64,000 bases of DNA from Branchiostoma floridae (GCF_000003815.2 NC_049986.1:20363720-20427719); one strand, 5' to 3'; shown: positions 35,066 through 47,300, counted from the stretch's first letter. Numbers and translations: made by a program. Notes: generated by a model from the sequence alone, not told the origin.

Positions 35066-38000
35066 CTTCAAGTGAACAGTAAAAATGTGAACTATTAGTA
35101 CTGAAGCTGCAGTTTTAAGTTTTGGAGATAGATGGCTTCTATTGAAAAGTTCTACAACAAAAGTTCAATTATGAATTAATAGGGCATTCCACTTTAGAAG
35201 AGAGTGTTATTTTCCTTAAGATATCATTTTAGTAATAGATACTTACTACTTTACATTTTATGATTAGGTACTCATTAGCCTCAAGCGCATGAAAAGTCTT
35301 CTACTAACTGCTCAAGAACCTATAATCAAGTTTAGCAATCTCAGCCATGGGTGGGTCTACTTGGGTTTTGTGAGCGTCAAATTATTTCTAAGAACATAGA
35401 TGGAATAAGCTATTCTATAGAAGGTCGGCTGATGTATCCATTCATGAATTATCCATTGGAAAATCCTTCTGGATTGAAATGCTCCTTATCAGTATCATAA
35501 CTTCATTGTGGTCTATTAGATGTTTTATAGAACTTACGTTGCAGTAGTTTTTCGCCCAGAAGCCTCCGTCTAGTCGGCGTATGCCTGATCCTGCAAGAAA
35601 AGTTGTCATCGAACAATTATTAATCGTCATCATAGAACTTTTGAAGTTTAAACCATTTCTGAATTTGCCCATGAAAGCACAAAACGACAATGTCTAGTGA
35701 CAGCCTCACCCGAAGCATCCAGAAGGAAGTTGCCATGACAACACCGTCCTCAACCAATCATCGCGTAGGAAGTCCCTATATCCCAGCATTCCACATAAAA
35801 CACCTAGATATAAGAAATACATCGGGTTTGGACAATATTATATTGATGGTATTTTTGGCTGGAGAATAAGGATTAATAATTTTCATTGGTGCTTACTAGG
35901 GCTGGGTACCGGTACAGAAAATTCAGGTCCAGGTCCGGTTCAGGTCCAAAGGATCAGGTCCAGGTCCGAACCTGAACCTGGACCTGATGCAGTATGACTC
36001 ATACCAGTGGTCCATTTCACTACAAAGAAATCTTTTTGGTGGGGTATTAGACTCACACTGGCGTTTTAAAATCCTACAACGCTAACTGCACATGTACGTT
36101 ACCATTGGCTGTAAAACTTGGTAGAAATTAACATAAACTCTACTCTAACGTTACTTCACTCTTGTTATTTTCTTTCACCTGCAAGCGCCAAAACGTGTGA
36201 ATACCTGATTAAAATAATCTGTTAATTTTCTAATCGGTCCAACATCCGGTCTACCTAATTTTTTTCAGGTCCGATTTTCTGGACCGGTCCAATAAGAAAA
36301 ACCGGTTTTGTACCGGTACACTGTACCGATACCCACCCCTAGTGCTTACTATTCATATGTTAAAATTTTCATTGCTTATCATATCTTTTCAGATCTTTGA
36401 CTTGATACTTAGTCTAGTACCCTGCGTTTCGTTAGAGAAACTAATATATAGGCCTAGTAAGTCAAAGGAAATGTCACCAATTTGTCACATCTAAATATGA
36501 TCCCATATCACCATTCGTTTATTACATGATTTGTTTATTAAATGGGTTAATTGGTTGTTTAATCGGTAGATAGACGGAGAAAGTGTACATACTTGTCTCC
36601 AGAAACATGTCCTGGTCTGCCTGTGCGGCTCCCCTGTGCATGAGCGCCTCCATGTGGTGGTGTGCGGAACTGCAGTGCCTGTGACGAAGTTCCTGTGTAC
36701 CCTCCAGCATCCCTCTCCTCCTGGCGTACTTGTCTATGTTCTCCATACAGCCCACCTGGCAAGTAGTTCAGATTTAATTAATAGTAAATGTGGCAACCCA
36801 GAAGTCCGGAGATCTTCAGTTAAAAAACGACTATCAAACCTTGCAGTCTGAGCTTACGCAGGTATGTATCTACTATACGGAACTGGAGTGGCACGTCTAA
36901 GGCGACTTATCGCCTATGCGAATAAAAAAAATGAAATCAAACATTATTGGTGTAATATGCTTGTGGATGGCAATAGCTGATTCAAGTATTTCGTCATTGC
37001 ATGGTTCCATTTATCACGAAAATGCATCTTGTGTACCTGATAAGAGACTAATAAAGATTAGTGGACTTTATAAATCGAAGGGAATGACTAATTTCTACGT
37101 CATATTTAGAAACCGGGGCCCGCCAGGCAGCTTTCAAGAACGAAAAGTATATCAAAGACACTAAACTGCTCAAGACGTAAAGAGAACAGGCCGCGGGCAT
37201 CATTGTGTACATTTTTACGTATACATTTCTTTTTTTCCCACAAACACGTGAAAACAGCCCGCTCGGGCCCCGGTTTGGAAATGTGATTATCCTGAATTAA
37301 ATGTAGACTAAGATGATCATAACAAGTAGTTATAGTGGAATTGCGTGGTGTAATTGTCAGCGATTTGGGCTAAGGCCCAAGAGGACTCGAGTTCGAAACC
37401 TGCCATGTCTCCGATCTTGTGCCCTTGGGAAAGGCACTGTACACGACTTCGTGTCACACCTTAAAATTACCAGTAAAAGTAAAAAGTAAAATAAAAGATG
37501 TACTGACGTGTTCTCCCAGGATGGTCCATAGGATCTGATGTGACAGCGTGTAGCCTGACGTGTGGGAGGCCGTGATGAACCGCCAACACCTCTCACTCAC
37601 GGTGCATTTCCTGTCTCTGAAACACAGGAAATATGTTTAGACATCGCCAATGCACTTAGTGACAGTATATGTACACACCACTTCCCTGAAAGCACTAAAA
37701 TAGTATTGCATACCACCAACACATTCACCTATGGTATATTCTCCCCTATGAAAACAAAACTGTCATTTGCATAGCGCTAACACCCCTCACTGACTATGTG
37801 TCATAAAACATATGGACATCGATGATATAAGATACCTCACACCGTCAATTTCAACCTCTTGATGATCTTACAGAGACTGTCGATTGGCAAAAGAATCACA
37901 TTTGGATCCACACATTCCTTGATTGCTTACGACATACACCTGACTGAATGGTAGATTTGATTTGATTTGGCATCAATATAGTATGGAGTTTTTATGTACC

Positions 38001-41000
38001 AGCTGGTTGACATTACGTCTGGTTTCAGAAGTGGTAGTAACACTAAAAAGATTAATACATATATATGTATATAGAAATTTGGGTTTTATGTACTAAAAAG
38101 TATACTGCACGCGTTTTACATTGTGTTTTATAACTCCTAGTCTAAAGAAAGGTGATAAATGTAGTCCAATCGCTGGGGTTCATTTCAGACACTCCCTTGC
38201 GGTTGGACAAAAATAGACCAAATTTCCGGTCCACCACATCTGAGGGTGTAACTTCCATCTCCAGAAACAATTTGGGTGCCCCCCGGACGAGGACCTCGTT
38301 CGGGAAATATCGACGTCTACATTGTCCGTGATTGCCTTCTTACGTCTTACGACCGCTTTCTTATATTTCGCTGTAAATCTTATGAGAACCTTAATGGATT
38401 TTTCCGTCTCTTTCCAGCACCAGGCATCTTTACGTCTTACAAGACGTTTGATGAACATCTCATGACGTGGCACTATACCTTATATATCTATTTTAGAAAA
38501 ACATTCAACTGCATGGGTGCCAAATTTGGGGCGTTAAGACAAATTTGCATAATTTTAGCTATGTCGCTGGACTATAGGAACAAATTCTTTATACGTTCTA
38601 GTTTCGCGTCAGTTCACCATCAAAGCTACATCTAAGAGTTTACACCGCTCTGAAATATAGCTGCACTGATATGGGTGAACAGATCTGGGGCAATCGGAAT
38701 GTTTGATGTATTGCGTCTCTGGTTTCAATAAGTGTTTGTGCAGAGGATGCGCTTATTTTGTCATCAATATATTATAAATCTTTAAGTGAATCCATAGAAA
38801 CTGACAATCTTGAAAAGTGAGGCATTTGATGTCCCAAACGCTCCATGCCAAAGGAAAAGCTGCTTCATACAAAACACATTGGGCAATGAAAGTTTCCTCG
38901 TACCTTTACGTCGTTTGCACAGGAATTCGTTGGTTAACTGCACAAAATTGAAGTTAAACACTAACACTACTTGTTGGCCATGTTATGTAAGCTATACAAC
39001 TCTTCGGCGACCTCAATGAAAATTCAATTTCCGATTACTCTTCAAGAAATCTTCCTCAGTCGCAAAATTTAGATATTCATATATTGATGATCAGGAGTTT
39101 ATTACGAAATGGCGAACATCTTCCTTTCCCTTGCTGAAATCACGGACATGCACATTATGTACCCTCTCAAAGAAAAAGAGTAAACCATCCACTCAATTTG
39201 CTCCCATCACCACCATCCAGACGCCCATTTAGAAGGTTTATTGTTTGTAATGATTTGGGATTCAGACATCATAATGGGGGCGTCTGGTACAACCAGGGAA
39301 TGGGCGTACTCTGCATAATCGCCCAGTGACCAGATGTCCCGATGGGACAGTTTGGTGGAACTGTAGGGAGGCAAATGGTTTGGAAATCACTCCACATGCC
39401 GATACTTGCACAGTCACCACCATTTTCCGCTGTAAAGGCATCTTCCGTGTCTCGCTAGATCCGTTTTCTGTATACACTGCACCCTTGAGGCTGCCCACGT
39501 GGTTCTGTAACGTATTTACTATATATGCAACTGGTACTTTTTGTATCATAAAGTAATAATTCTACACGTATTTGATACTTGGTATTATGTTGTAAAACCA
39601 GGTTTTACATTGTGCCTTTCATTTGATATCTACTATATTCTCTATATATTATTGGCACATATATGGTGTATGGTATATTACAGCGAAACCAGATAATAGA
39701 CACAATTATAGCCTGAAAGCAACAATGTGATATTATGTTAAGTCTCAACGTGGAGTTGTAGAGACACAATGGACACTTTAACATGCAGTCGTCACAATGA
39801 GAACTCCCACATAATCGACCAGACATCACTTCCAATGAAAGTAATGAAGTACCGACTACTGGTTAATTGTAGGGATAATTACTATCGAGTTCGGACGTAC
39901 GTGGAAAAATGAGTTTCCAGCAGTTTGTCCTCGATTGCCGATCGGCTCTGGGAGTGATTTATGCTCGAGAAGTTCACTGCTCTGTAAAATCGATGTGGTT
40001 AGTATCTGACGTGACCAGGAACTTCAGGAGAGGGGCATGAGATATTGTGTACAGTTGATCTTACTATTGCTAAGAATACGTCAGGGTTATATTCGTGGAT
40101 AAGATCTACAGTCAGAGGAGGGTACGTGACATATGGTGCTCAGTCGGTCATACCGTTATTTGGAGGAAGTCATGATTGCATTCATCGATAAGATCTACAG
40201 TCCTCCTATTTGATAGTCTGAAAGGACTGCAATGATTTTTCTTCTTCAATCTGATACCATGAATAATGTGCATCATTCATTTACAACTACGGTAGCCTGG
40301 CTTTTAGAGAAGACTGGTGCAATCATTCCAGTAGAAATGGCTTAACAAAGGGTCTTCTACCCATCCTAAGGCAGTTTGTAGTTTAATATTTGTCAATATA
40401 CAGCGACTTGTTCATCGGAGAGGCAGGTGCACTGAACAACGCGCTAGTTCCAGATGCAATATAGACTATTTGTAAAGACAAAGAAGTTAAAAAAAAGCAG
40501 CTAGATCTTCTATTCACTTTTCTTAGTAACTTCCCAATTGTGTTTTTTACTACATGTATGTCTAACGTTCATGGCAGCGGCGTACAGTACATAGCTTAGG
40601 CATACGTCATCAGTACCACTCTTTTGTCGGTAATACTGGAAAGATGGATAATGAAGATGATGTCCGCCATCTCTGATTGCCTTGCTGACCGACGTTGCTT
40701 AACTACAGGAGCACTGTCGGTTATTACTTCCTGTCTGTGTAAGTACTGAGGACGGGTAATCATGACCAGGGTAAGATTGGCCGTGGCCTTGATGACCGCT
40801 CGGTCACAGAAGGTAAGCATGGACATCACTGGCGGATACCTCATTTTATGTATCATCACGCTTGGTCCAACTACATTAGCTAAACAGCTGAAGATAGCTA
40901 AACAAGCAAGAAAGGGCTTAGTTGACAGGGTGCAAGACACAAAAAAAGAAGAAAAAATCGTCTGTAAGAGTGTGCCAATGGGCATGTAGTAATGGTCAAG

Positions 41001-43539
41001 TGCTAAAAATTAATGTTTTACTTTCTTAATAGGGCAATCCATAATATTCTGATTGTCAAGGCAAAGGGTTAGTTTAGAAACTCATGAAGTGCAATACAGA
41101 AGGAAAGTTGTAATTATCATTTCCTTTGTCTTGCAATGTCAATTTGACAAGTCTACTGTATCTTCCTTCGCGTGTCTGCAGAAGAATAGAAACTACTTTG
41201 TAGTTCTAACAGACAGCCCTTCTTACTGACTCTATTTGTAAAGTGATTGATCTGTCAACAGAAGAAGACCTGACAGCGGGCTCGGTCCCCGGTTCCCCCA
41301 GTAATACAACCCTATAAACATGGGAGCAATAGTCGGGTGAGGGGTCAATTAGTGGGGTTGGCCCTGTACACAGCGGCAATCCATCATGGCGATCTTTGTC
41401 ATGACGGACTGATCAACTGGGATGCTCGTACTAAACATGGAGGAGGATGTAATAAAATATCACAGGATGTCCATGGGGTCACTAGGGAGGATCCTTTGTG
41501 ATGAGGTAGTCAAAGTCATTGACGAAATACATACGTGCACGTTTATAGTAGCCTTCACCTTAAGGTGGACTCTCACTGCACGTGTGGCACCGGTGCTGCA
41601 CTGCGGGGTTCGTTCATTACGGTACTGTTTTGTTATTTTCGATTTTTGATAATTTGGATATTGCTTAATACGTAAAAGTAAGTCTTAAAAGACAAAAAAA
41701 AAACACAAAATGGAAAAAAAATTCGTTCTTTATCTCTGAAATTTGTTGCGTTATCTATGAACCCAGCAGTGCCACAATGGTGCACTAAGTGCAACGAGAG
41801 TCCTTCTTTAAGTACTGCTTTCGATTTGCAATCAAGAACACGCTTGTCTTTAGTAGTATCAGACTGAGTGTTCTTGACTACGATCTAGTGTGTTTGCAGG
41901 TGGTCTTTCTTCTAGATTTGGGCCTCATTTTCAAAGTTTCTCAGCATTTTTACAGCTCATAATTCGTATCCCAATTTCATAAAAGCTTTGAAATTCGCCA
42001 TTCGTATGGATTTTAATGAACGTAGCCAGCAACATGTTATGATAATACCATAAAATAGATAATAATCGTAATACACAAGGGATATGTATTTCCTTTACTG
42101 TGCCCATCAAATGCAGGATTAATCTCGGTGACGAGCTAAAAATGATATCAACGTGCAATTTAATGATTCTCAGACTCGTAGTGGTGGAAATAGTTAAAAC
42201 CACTGTTGTCAGGAGTCAGTGGTTCAGCCAGTTGTTCTAGTTATCTGTATTTGTATTTAATTGTTCTGCCAGTTCATTCAAGTGACAATGAAGAAGATTG
42301 ATGGATGTCACTCGAAACGTCCGGAAGTAAATTTCCTTTTTTATCCGGTTGTAGAGATTGAATTGTACCTGAACATTGTTTACCTGGATGTCTAACCCTC
42401 ATAAACATATTACTGTTGTCGTGCGTTTCTATGTCATTTGTAACGCACTTGCTGTACAATTTTCAATGAAAAAACGAAAAATACATAAAGTGAAAGTCAC
42501 GTTATACCATGGATAGACCGTCAGCTCCCTCAATCAATTTCTTTTAGAGTTGATTATGGCTGTAATGTATTGCCAAAGACTGGTGTAATTAACCTTTGTT
42601 GTCCCTGAAAGCTTCAGAAATAAAACATGTCATTAACCTTCAACGAGAGGCTCTATCCGCGGTCATCTGTGATTACGTCTCACATTGATTGTAGCTGGTT
42701 CATTGATTAGTCACGTGGACTTGGCAAAGGGGTCTCCCATCAGGCATAGAGACGGTATCAGACCAAAGTTTACCTTTCGCGTCGGGACTAGAAGTGACAA
42801 GCTAATGTGGTATCGTCTACCACATGGTACTGGCTGAAAAAAAATACCTTTTAAAACCAGAATTGGCCCTGCCAGGTTGTTTACATAGTGTATCATCTCG
42901 AAAAAGACATTTACCTCAGAACACTACGTTTTCAAACGTACATGAACGGCACTTCTCTCTCTATCGCCCTCTCTTTATTTCTCTCTCTTTATATGGAGAG
43001 ACCGAGGCAGATATGAAGAGTAGGTGGGTATATAGTGGACAAATATAGTAGATAGATACATATAGATGTGTCTTTTAATCATTACTTCAAGGCGACGGAG
43101 TCCGATGCATACTCCCAGGCACATTTGACCCACTTCCAAGCCCTGCTTACGTAGTGGATTACACCCTGTGTAGCATTAGCAAGGTTAAGCATACTTTATA
43201 TTGATTACCTGTGTTTCTCAGAATTAAGTCCACCCGTGACCTCAGCCAGACAATGGTCGCTCAGATTCCCAGGGAACCATGTTTCCGTCATGGTCTCCTC
43301 TCGCTGTTCCTCACCGTCTGTCCTCAGGTATTTCCAAGGAGTCCTCAGAAGGAACGGCTCCTTCACGACCGCTTCGAACTTCCGGAAGTACTCCATATCA
43401 CGTGACCTGAGCATGTGCAGTGCATGATGGGATATGCGCGTTATCCTGACCTTGATGCGCCCAAGCCTGTGGATGACGTGTCGGACTGTGTGGTGCACCG
43501 AGCCGTCCTCAACCGCTTCCAGCATCAGCCCGAGCTGCC
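34959..43539 (-). CDS. C16orf89: Gene 2: C16orf89-like paralogue, exons 2-7 (first exon not found)
   Basis: Six exons on the minus strand: 43539-43209, 37616-37508, 36755-36593, 35803-35710, 35590-35538 and 35065-34959. They have the same intron positions and phases as gene 1 (1,2,0,1,2,1), with no frameshift or stop before TGA at 34961-34959. Exon lengths compare as 331/340, 109/112, 163/163, 94/187, 53/56 and 107/104 with gene 1. Conserved blocks are GQLGLMLEA, FEAVVKEPF, ERCWRFITA, SGYTLSHQILW, DMFLET, LCGMLGY, GCFG and CLSHKSGLG. The main oddities are the short exon 5, which loses the acidic segment, and the absence of a recognisable signal-peptide exon between 43540 and 64000. The frames are intact, so it is probably functional, with exon 1 further upstream. 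The function is unknown, as for the family. Confidence 0.8.
35538..35590 (-). CDS. C16orf89: Gene 2 exon 6: 53-nt small exon
   Basis: The acceptor is cttgcag|GATCAGG and the donor is CAAC|gtaagt. In phase 2 it reads IRHTPTRRRLLGEKLLQ. It matches the 56-nt exon of gene 1, including the near-identical acceptor. Confidence 0.78.
35710..35803 (-). CDS. C16orf89: Gene 2 exon 5, shortened
   Basis: The acceptor is atctag|GTGTTT. It reads VLCGMLGYRDFLRDDWLRTV, then LSWQLPSGCF, and stops at the donor TTCGG|gtgagg. It is 94 nt against 187 in gene 1, a loss of exactly 31 codons covering the acidic tail. The frame past the donor reaches TGA at once, so the exon cannot be extended. Confidence 0.8.
35897..36341. 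mobile_element. hAT-like non-autonomous element in gene 2 intron 4
   Basis: A 445-bp element. Ends are TAGGGCTGGGTACCGG and the matching complement (CCGATACCCACCCCTA). The 8-bp target duplication GTGCTTAC is at 35889-35896 and 36342-36349. The interior has AGGTCCAGGTCCG-type subrepeats in both orientations. No transposase. Confidence 0.8.
36593..36755 (-). CDS. C16orf89: Gene 2 exon 4
   Basis: The acceptor is ttgccag|GTGGGCTGT and the donor is ACAA|gtatgt; 163 nt, as in gene 1. It reads VGCMENIDKYARRRGMLEG and ends ADQDMFLET. The two internal histidine runs are not seen in gene 1. Confidence 0.87.
36756..37507. other. Gene 2 intron 3 with a MITE and a SINE
   Basis: 37110-37276 is a 167-bp element with 13-bp perfect inverted ends AAACCGGGGCCCG. 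37343-37466 is a tRNA-derived SINE on the plus strand (box A-like GCGTGGTGTAATTGTCAGCG, box B-like GAGTTCGAAAC, body with GGGAAAGGCACTGTACACG). Confidence 0.65.
37508..37616 (-). CDS. C16orf89: Gene 2 exon 3
   Basis: The acceptor is gtttcag|AGACAGG and the donor is CAC|gtcagt, which is a weaker donor than the gtgagg of gene 1. It reads RKCTVSERCWRFITA, then SGYTLSHQILWTILGEH. Confidence 0.85.
40810..40989 (+). CDS. Possible terminal exon with a membrane segment and basic tail
   Basis: After a cag acceptor-like site near 40810, the frame reads KVSMDITGGYLILCIITLGP, then a Lys/Arg-rich helix (KQLKIAKQARKGLVDRVQD) and ends CKSVPMGM-stop at 40989. The hydrophobic stretch followed by a charged tail resembles the end of a membrane protein. 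No upstream exon was identified and the family is not recognised. Confidence 0.22.
   Translation, partial: KVSMDITGGYLILCIITLGPTTLAKQLKIAKQARKGLVDRVQDTKKEEKIVCKSVPMGM
41562..41811. mobile_element. MITE family A, copy 1
   Basis: Inverted arms read AAGGTGGACTCTCACTGCAC and a GCAACGAGAGTCCTTCTT complement. The arms carry a GCACTGCGGGGTTCG segment. The same family is at 54099-54379. Confidence 0.65.
43209..43539 (-). CDS. C16orf89: Gene 2 exon 2
   Basis: The acceptor is ttttccag|GGCAGCTC (phase 1) and the donor is CACAG|gtaatc. It encodes GQLGLMLEAVEDGSV, then a His/Arg-rich helix (MLRSRDMEYFRKFEAVVKEP) and WKYLRTDGEEQ, ending near DHCLAEVTGG. Each block has its partner in gene 1 exon 2. Confidence 0.85.
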
Positions 43540-45247
43540 CTGGAAAAGGCACAAACTCGTTAACTGCTGTAAAATTGTAAACAAAAAAATCAACATTACA
43601 AGGATATCATAGATTCATCAAACAAAAAGTGTTCAATCAGTCCGCTGATACTTTTCAAGTTGTTAAGAACCAAAGCTTATGTCACGTGAAAGAGAATGTG
43701 AAGTGCCCTGCGACGGGGGCCGATACCAACTCTCTGGGCACCTTTGACTCGTTGCTGACGTACACTTTCAGGTCATGTGACATAGGCATTTTGGCTTGAA
43801 ACGATTCTAATTTGAAAAGGGCCAGGGAACTTATAAAAACTTGTTGGTATGTGTTTTACTGTGGGGTGCATCACTCACGTGATCTTCCTGTCGCAACTAT
43901 CAATCCATCAAACAAATGTGCTCGAAGCAGTGGCAAAATACCACGTTGGTGACTATATACATCGTGTACATACAACATTTGATGTAAATAAAGAACCCTG
44001 ATCTATCATGTTCATTCCATTCTTAGGTGACTGTCCCCCCTCTCTAGGCCTAGCAGTTTACAAAATATTAACTCTGATCTTTCATCATTATATTTCATCG
44101 TTAGTTGCCTGGCCTCCCTCTCTAAGGCCTGGCAGTTTATAACATAATAACTGGAGACATCAAAGTAATCTACGGGCCGAGAAAAGCCCCTCTTTAAAAT
44201 CGATTCTAATCAGCGAACCGTTCACGACGTCTCACAGTAATCATGTTAAGTCACTTGCGAACTGCAGTCAGAAGGAATGATGGAGTAAAAACAAACCCAT
44301 CTGTTTCATTTCCTGTGGCCTTGAACTCATCGACTGAGGTCTAATCAGTGAATGGACTGGCGTCAGCAGTCCTTAAGTCATGGTCTTAGTCTGATTGAAT
44401 TTTTGAGGTTTTAATTAGATTTCTTGTCATATTACGTTATAATAACGTCAAATTTTTAAAAATCTTTAGCTATTATGTCTACATCATTTTCTGAAGATGT
44501 GGGTGTCATATGACATATGATGATCCGTTGAAGAGTAACAGAAGTTAGAAGAGGTGGGCCTTTACTCCCCCATCCAAGTTTGACAAATACAAACAGTCTG
44601 AATAGGCTTAAATTATAAAATGCAGTGTTGTCTGCTCCTCAGTATAGTAAAGTCATATATGGTCACAAGAAAACGTTCTTTATTCATTCACGCTTGCTAT
44701 TCAATTAATATAATATCATAATAAGTTAAATAACACTTTAGTAAAACTTTGAGTCTAGCTTTTGGCAGCCGTATAATATCCAAAAGCATCCGGCTCAATC
44801 TTGAAGAAACCTGGAGTATCTTCACTACAAATACAAGCCTTACCAAGCCTGAAACTACACATATGTAATTAAAGCAACCAATAGTGTCAATTTAATTGTA
44901 AAGTTATGAAAACGCAACTAGCAGCATGCAATTATTTGCAGCCATCTTTTCAGCGATCTTTAACTCAAAACCATGGTAAAGTGGAGCTCAACGACTTCAG
45001 TTACGGCAGACAATCTTTCATTACAAATCCTCAAATAGCACTTGACATTGCCTGGCGGGACAACCAAGATAATAAGACAAGACATCGTTGCCATCTCATC
45101 AAACCTTCATGCTATACCTTGGGGATGTACGCCAATTGAGCGGTTCTAAGAAAATAGTTCGAAAGCACAACTGCACTATAAAGTATAATTGTGTCGTGTT
45201 TATAGTTTTAAAAAGTTGCTCATACATGTACATCTGTAACAGATGCG
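43540..45247. other. Upstream of gene 2 exon 2
   Basis: About 43998-44150 is a two-unit repeat (TCTAGGCCTAGCAGTTTA and its diverged copy). About 44440-44605 is a degraded right end of the piggyBac-like family (a CAGTCTGAATAGG end next to CTTAA). No first exon of gene 2 is recognised. Confidence 0.45.
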
Positions 45248-45491
45248 TTGGGGTGGCGCCCATCTCCATTTCTGTAACCCTTAGGCCACACATTTGTGTA
45301 AGCCACTACAGCAGGAGGGTAGTGGTGTGTGTTTAGCTCCCATAGTCTTTCTCATTGACATTGGTGCTTAGTGCAGGAAAGCAGCATTCATTCATTCATT
45401 CATTAATTGTACCGATTTTAAAGTCTTTGGTATAACTCGGCCGGGGATCGACCTACCGAATGCAACGCAAACGCTCTACCTACTACGCCAC
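45248..45491 (-). mobile_element. tRNA-derived SINE, nearly full length
   Basis: On the minus strand the head reads GTGGCGTAGTAGGTAGAGCG (box A-like), then GGTCGATCCCCGGCC (box B-like), followed by ACCAAAGACTTTAAAA and a 3' part ending GGAGATGGGCGCCACC. A (TGAA)n stretch lies inside. The 3' half of the same element is at 61287-61450. Confidence 0.7.
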
Positions 45492-45567
45492 ATTCTCCTA
45501 CGCAGGGACATCCAAGTACATCCAGACAGGCGGTTTTGCTGTTGTATGTCCCTGCGTAGGAGGATGC
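45492..45567. repeat. Hairpin with CTCCTACGCAGGGACAT arms
   Basis: Inverted arms of about 17 bp with a loop of about 40 bp, directly beside the SINE at 45248. Confidence 0.55.
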
Positions 45568-46429
45568 TAAACCATTGCACCGATGTTTATAGCGGTCCAT
45601 CGATTTCAGGAGATCACCTCTCCCTCCTGGCCAGTAAGACTTGATGGATGATGTACCTTCTGTTAGGCCATGAACGAGCCCTAACCCCATCAAACCCCGG
45701 GAGCAATACCCTTACCGAGCCAGGCAATGGACTTGCAGCGGAGCCATTGATCTGTATAGCACTGATACTATCGCTTAATGCATTTCCCGTCTCGTATTTC
45801 TACTCAACATTCGCCATATGGTTGCTAAACCTTGAAGCACTTAGTTTTGCTTCGAACTTCCTATCGGACTATCCAACATTTTTCTTCAACTCAATAACAT
45901 ATCAATTCATAGTTCTGTTTATAAATTTGCTGATCGAAGAATCTTGTGTAGTGTCACTGACAAAAGATAGAAGATACTGAAACGTATGACCATATCGAAA
46001 ATCAGCCAGGTAATAATTATGTTTGGCGTGTATTATTACCTGCATGTATAACCTTCTTGGAGGTGCTAGACACACTGCCAAAGTGTACAAATCAAAGATT
46101 ACTAAGACATTACTCTTATTTCTGGACTACGTTAAGTGCCTGGCAGCTTATACAAGCGAGAAGGTTTCAATGTAGTTGAATAATCTCTCTTGAATATATA
46201 GAAAAGAAACGTTGCCTTCTAATTGTGTTTGCCACAGAACAGCTCGTACAAGTACAGTTGGTATTGACCGAACCGCGTATTTGTACTTACGGACTGTTGA
46301 CTTTTAATCACAAATTGTCGACAGATCCGCATTATTCTACAGCTCTCCAAAGGTCCGTTGATTAACACGGAAGCTGGTCAGAAATGAAAAGGCCGATACA
46401 AGTACAAGCGCCGACTAGATTAGATTGTT

Positions 46430-47300
46430 GGCTCTTGATTGCAGTGGTTCTCAAGGTGAGTACCAATGTCGCCGGAAACTTGGAACCGGCTCAAGATCTT
46501 ATCGTGATCTTGTAGAACTGCTGAGTACTCAGGCTTTCAGACAGATCGAATTGGGCTGCGCAGTTGTCTTCTTTACGGCATGTTTCCGTAACGGTCGTGA
46601 CCTGAGACGGTACGACCTTGTATGACCTGACATTATGGACTAACTGACATGATAAACTCTTTGGAGAAATTGGAACTTTAAGCAGGTCCAAGAGGTCATA
46701 GTATCGGTCACATTTGCCATGGAGCTATAAAGAGAGCTGAAAATGGGTCCATTCTCTAGATAAACTAGAAGTATCATTATAAAGAAAACATACAGCCGGT
46801 TGGAGGAAAGTAAATTCGTTGTGTCAACTTCATTAGCTTTACAGCATGTTGCTGTAACAGCTCTGACCTCAGATCACCTCTCACAGTTGGACATCCTGGG
46901 TGAACCGACCAAGATGTTTTTGACTAGTTAGAACTGCTGGTCATATCTACCAAATGAGCTGTCACGATAAAACTGAATATTGGTCCATAATATGGAAGCA
47001 AAGCTGCTATCCTAAAAAAAAATTTGATATACACCAATGTTACATAGACATCATCAACTGTATCGCAGTGAGTATTATGTCTCCTACTACTTGTCCAACG
47101 GCCGTGAAACAAAATTACCTATCACAGCTGGACATCGTGGGCGTACTGTACATGATGTTTTGATTGACTAGAACTTTGAGCAGATCCAAGAGGTCATGGT
47201 AGAGACCTCGTATTTCTCAGGGTATCAGGATAAAGAGGAATATTGGTCTATTCTCTAAGGAATAGAGGTCTGACATGGTAAAATAAGATTACTATAATTG
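46430..47300. repeat. Diverged tandem repeat, about 3 units
   Basis: Shared blocks are GCATGTTKCYGTAACRG, TGACCTCAGA..., CACAGYTGGACATC and CAGGTCCAAGAGGTCAT. Units start near 46570, 46845 and 47070. Confidence 0.5.

Larger units (their letters stand above)
37617..43208. other. Gene 2 intron 2
   Basis: Large intron of 5.6 kb. It holds a MITE (41562-41811), a candidate terminal exon on the other strand (40810-40989), a direct repeat ATAAGATCTACAGTC at about 40102 and 40188, and a segment at about 42280-42330 with an ACTCGAAACGTCCGGAAG motif typical of retroelement ends. Frames at 38180-38635 and 39262-39556 are not recognised. Confidence 0.45.

Noticed and set aside
39262-39556. Overlapping frames with cysteine-rich plus-strand reading
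   Set aside because: The spacing of cysteines fits no domain I know, and there are no clear splice sites on both sides.
44560-44600. Minus-strand NLDG-like reading that could be exon 1 of gene 2
   Set aside because: It lies in the degraded right end of the piggyBac-like family, lacks the G-x-R that should follow, and has no signal peptide upstream.
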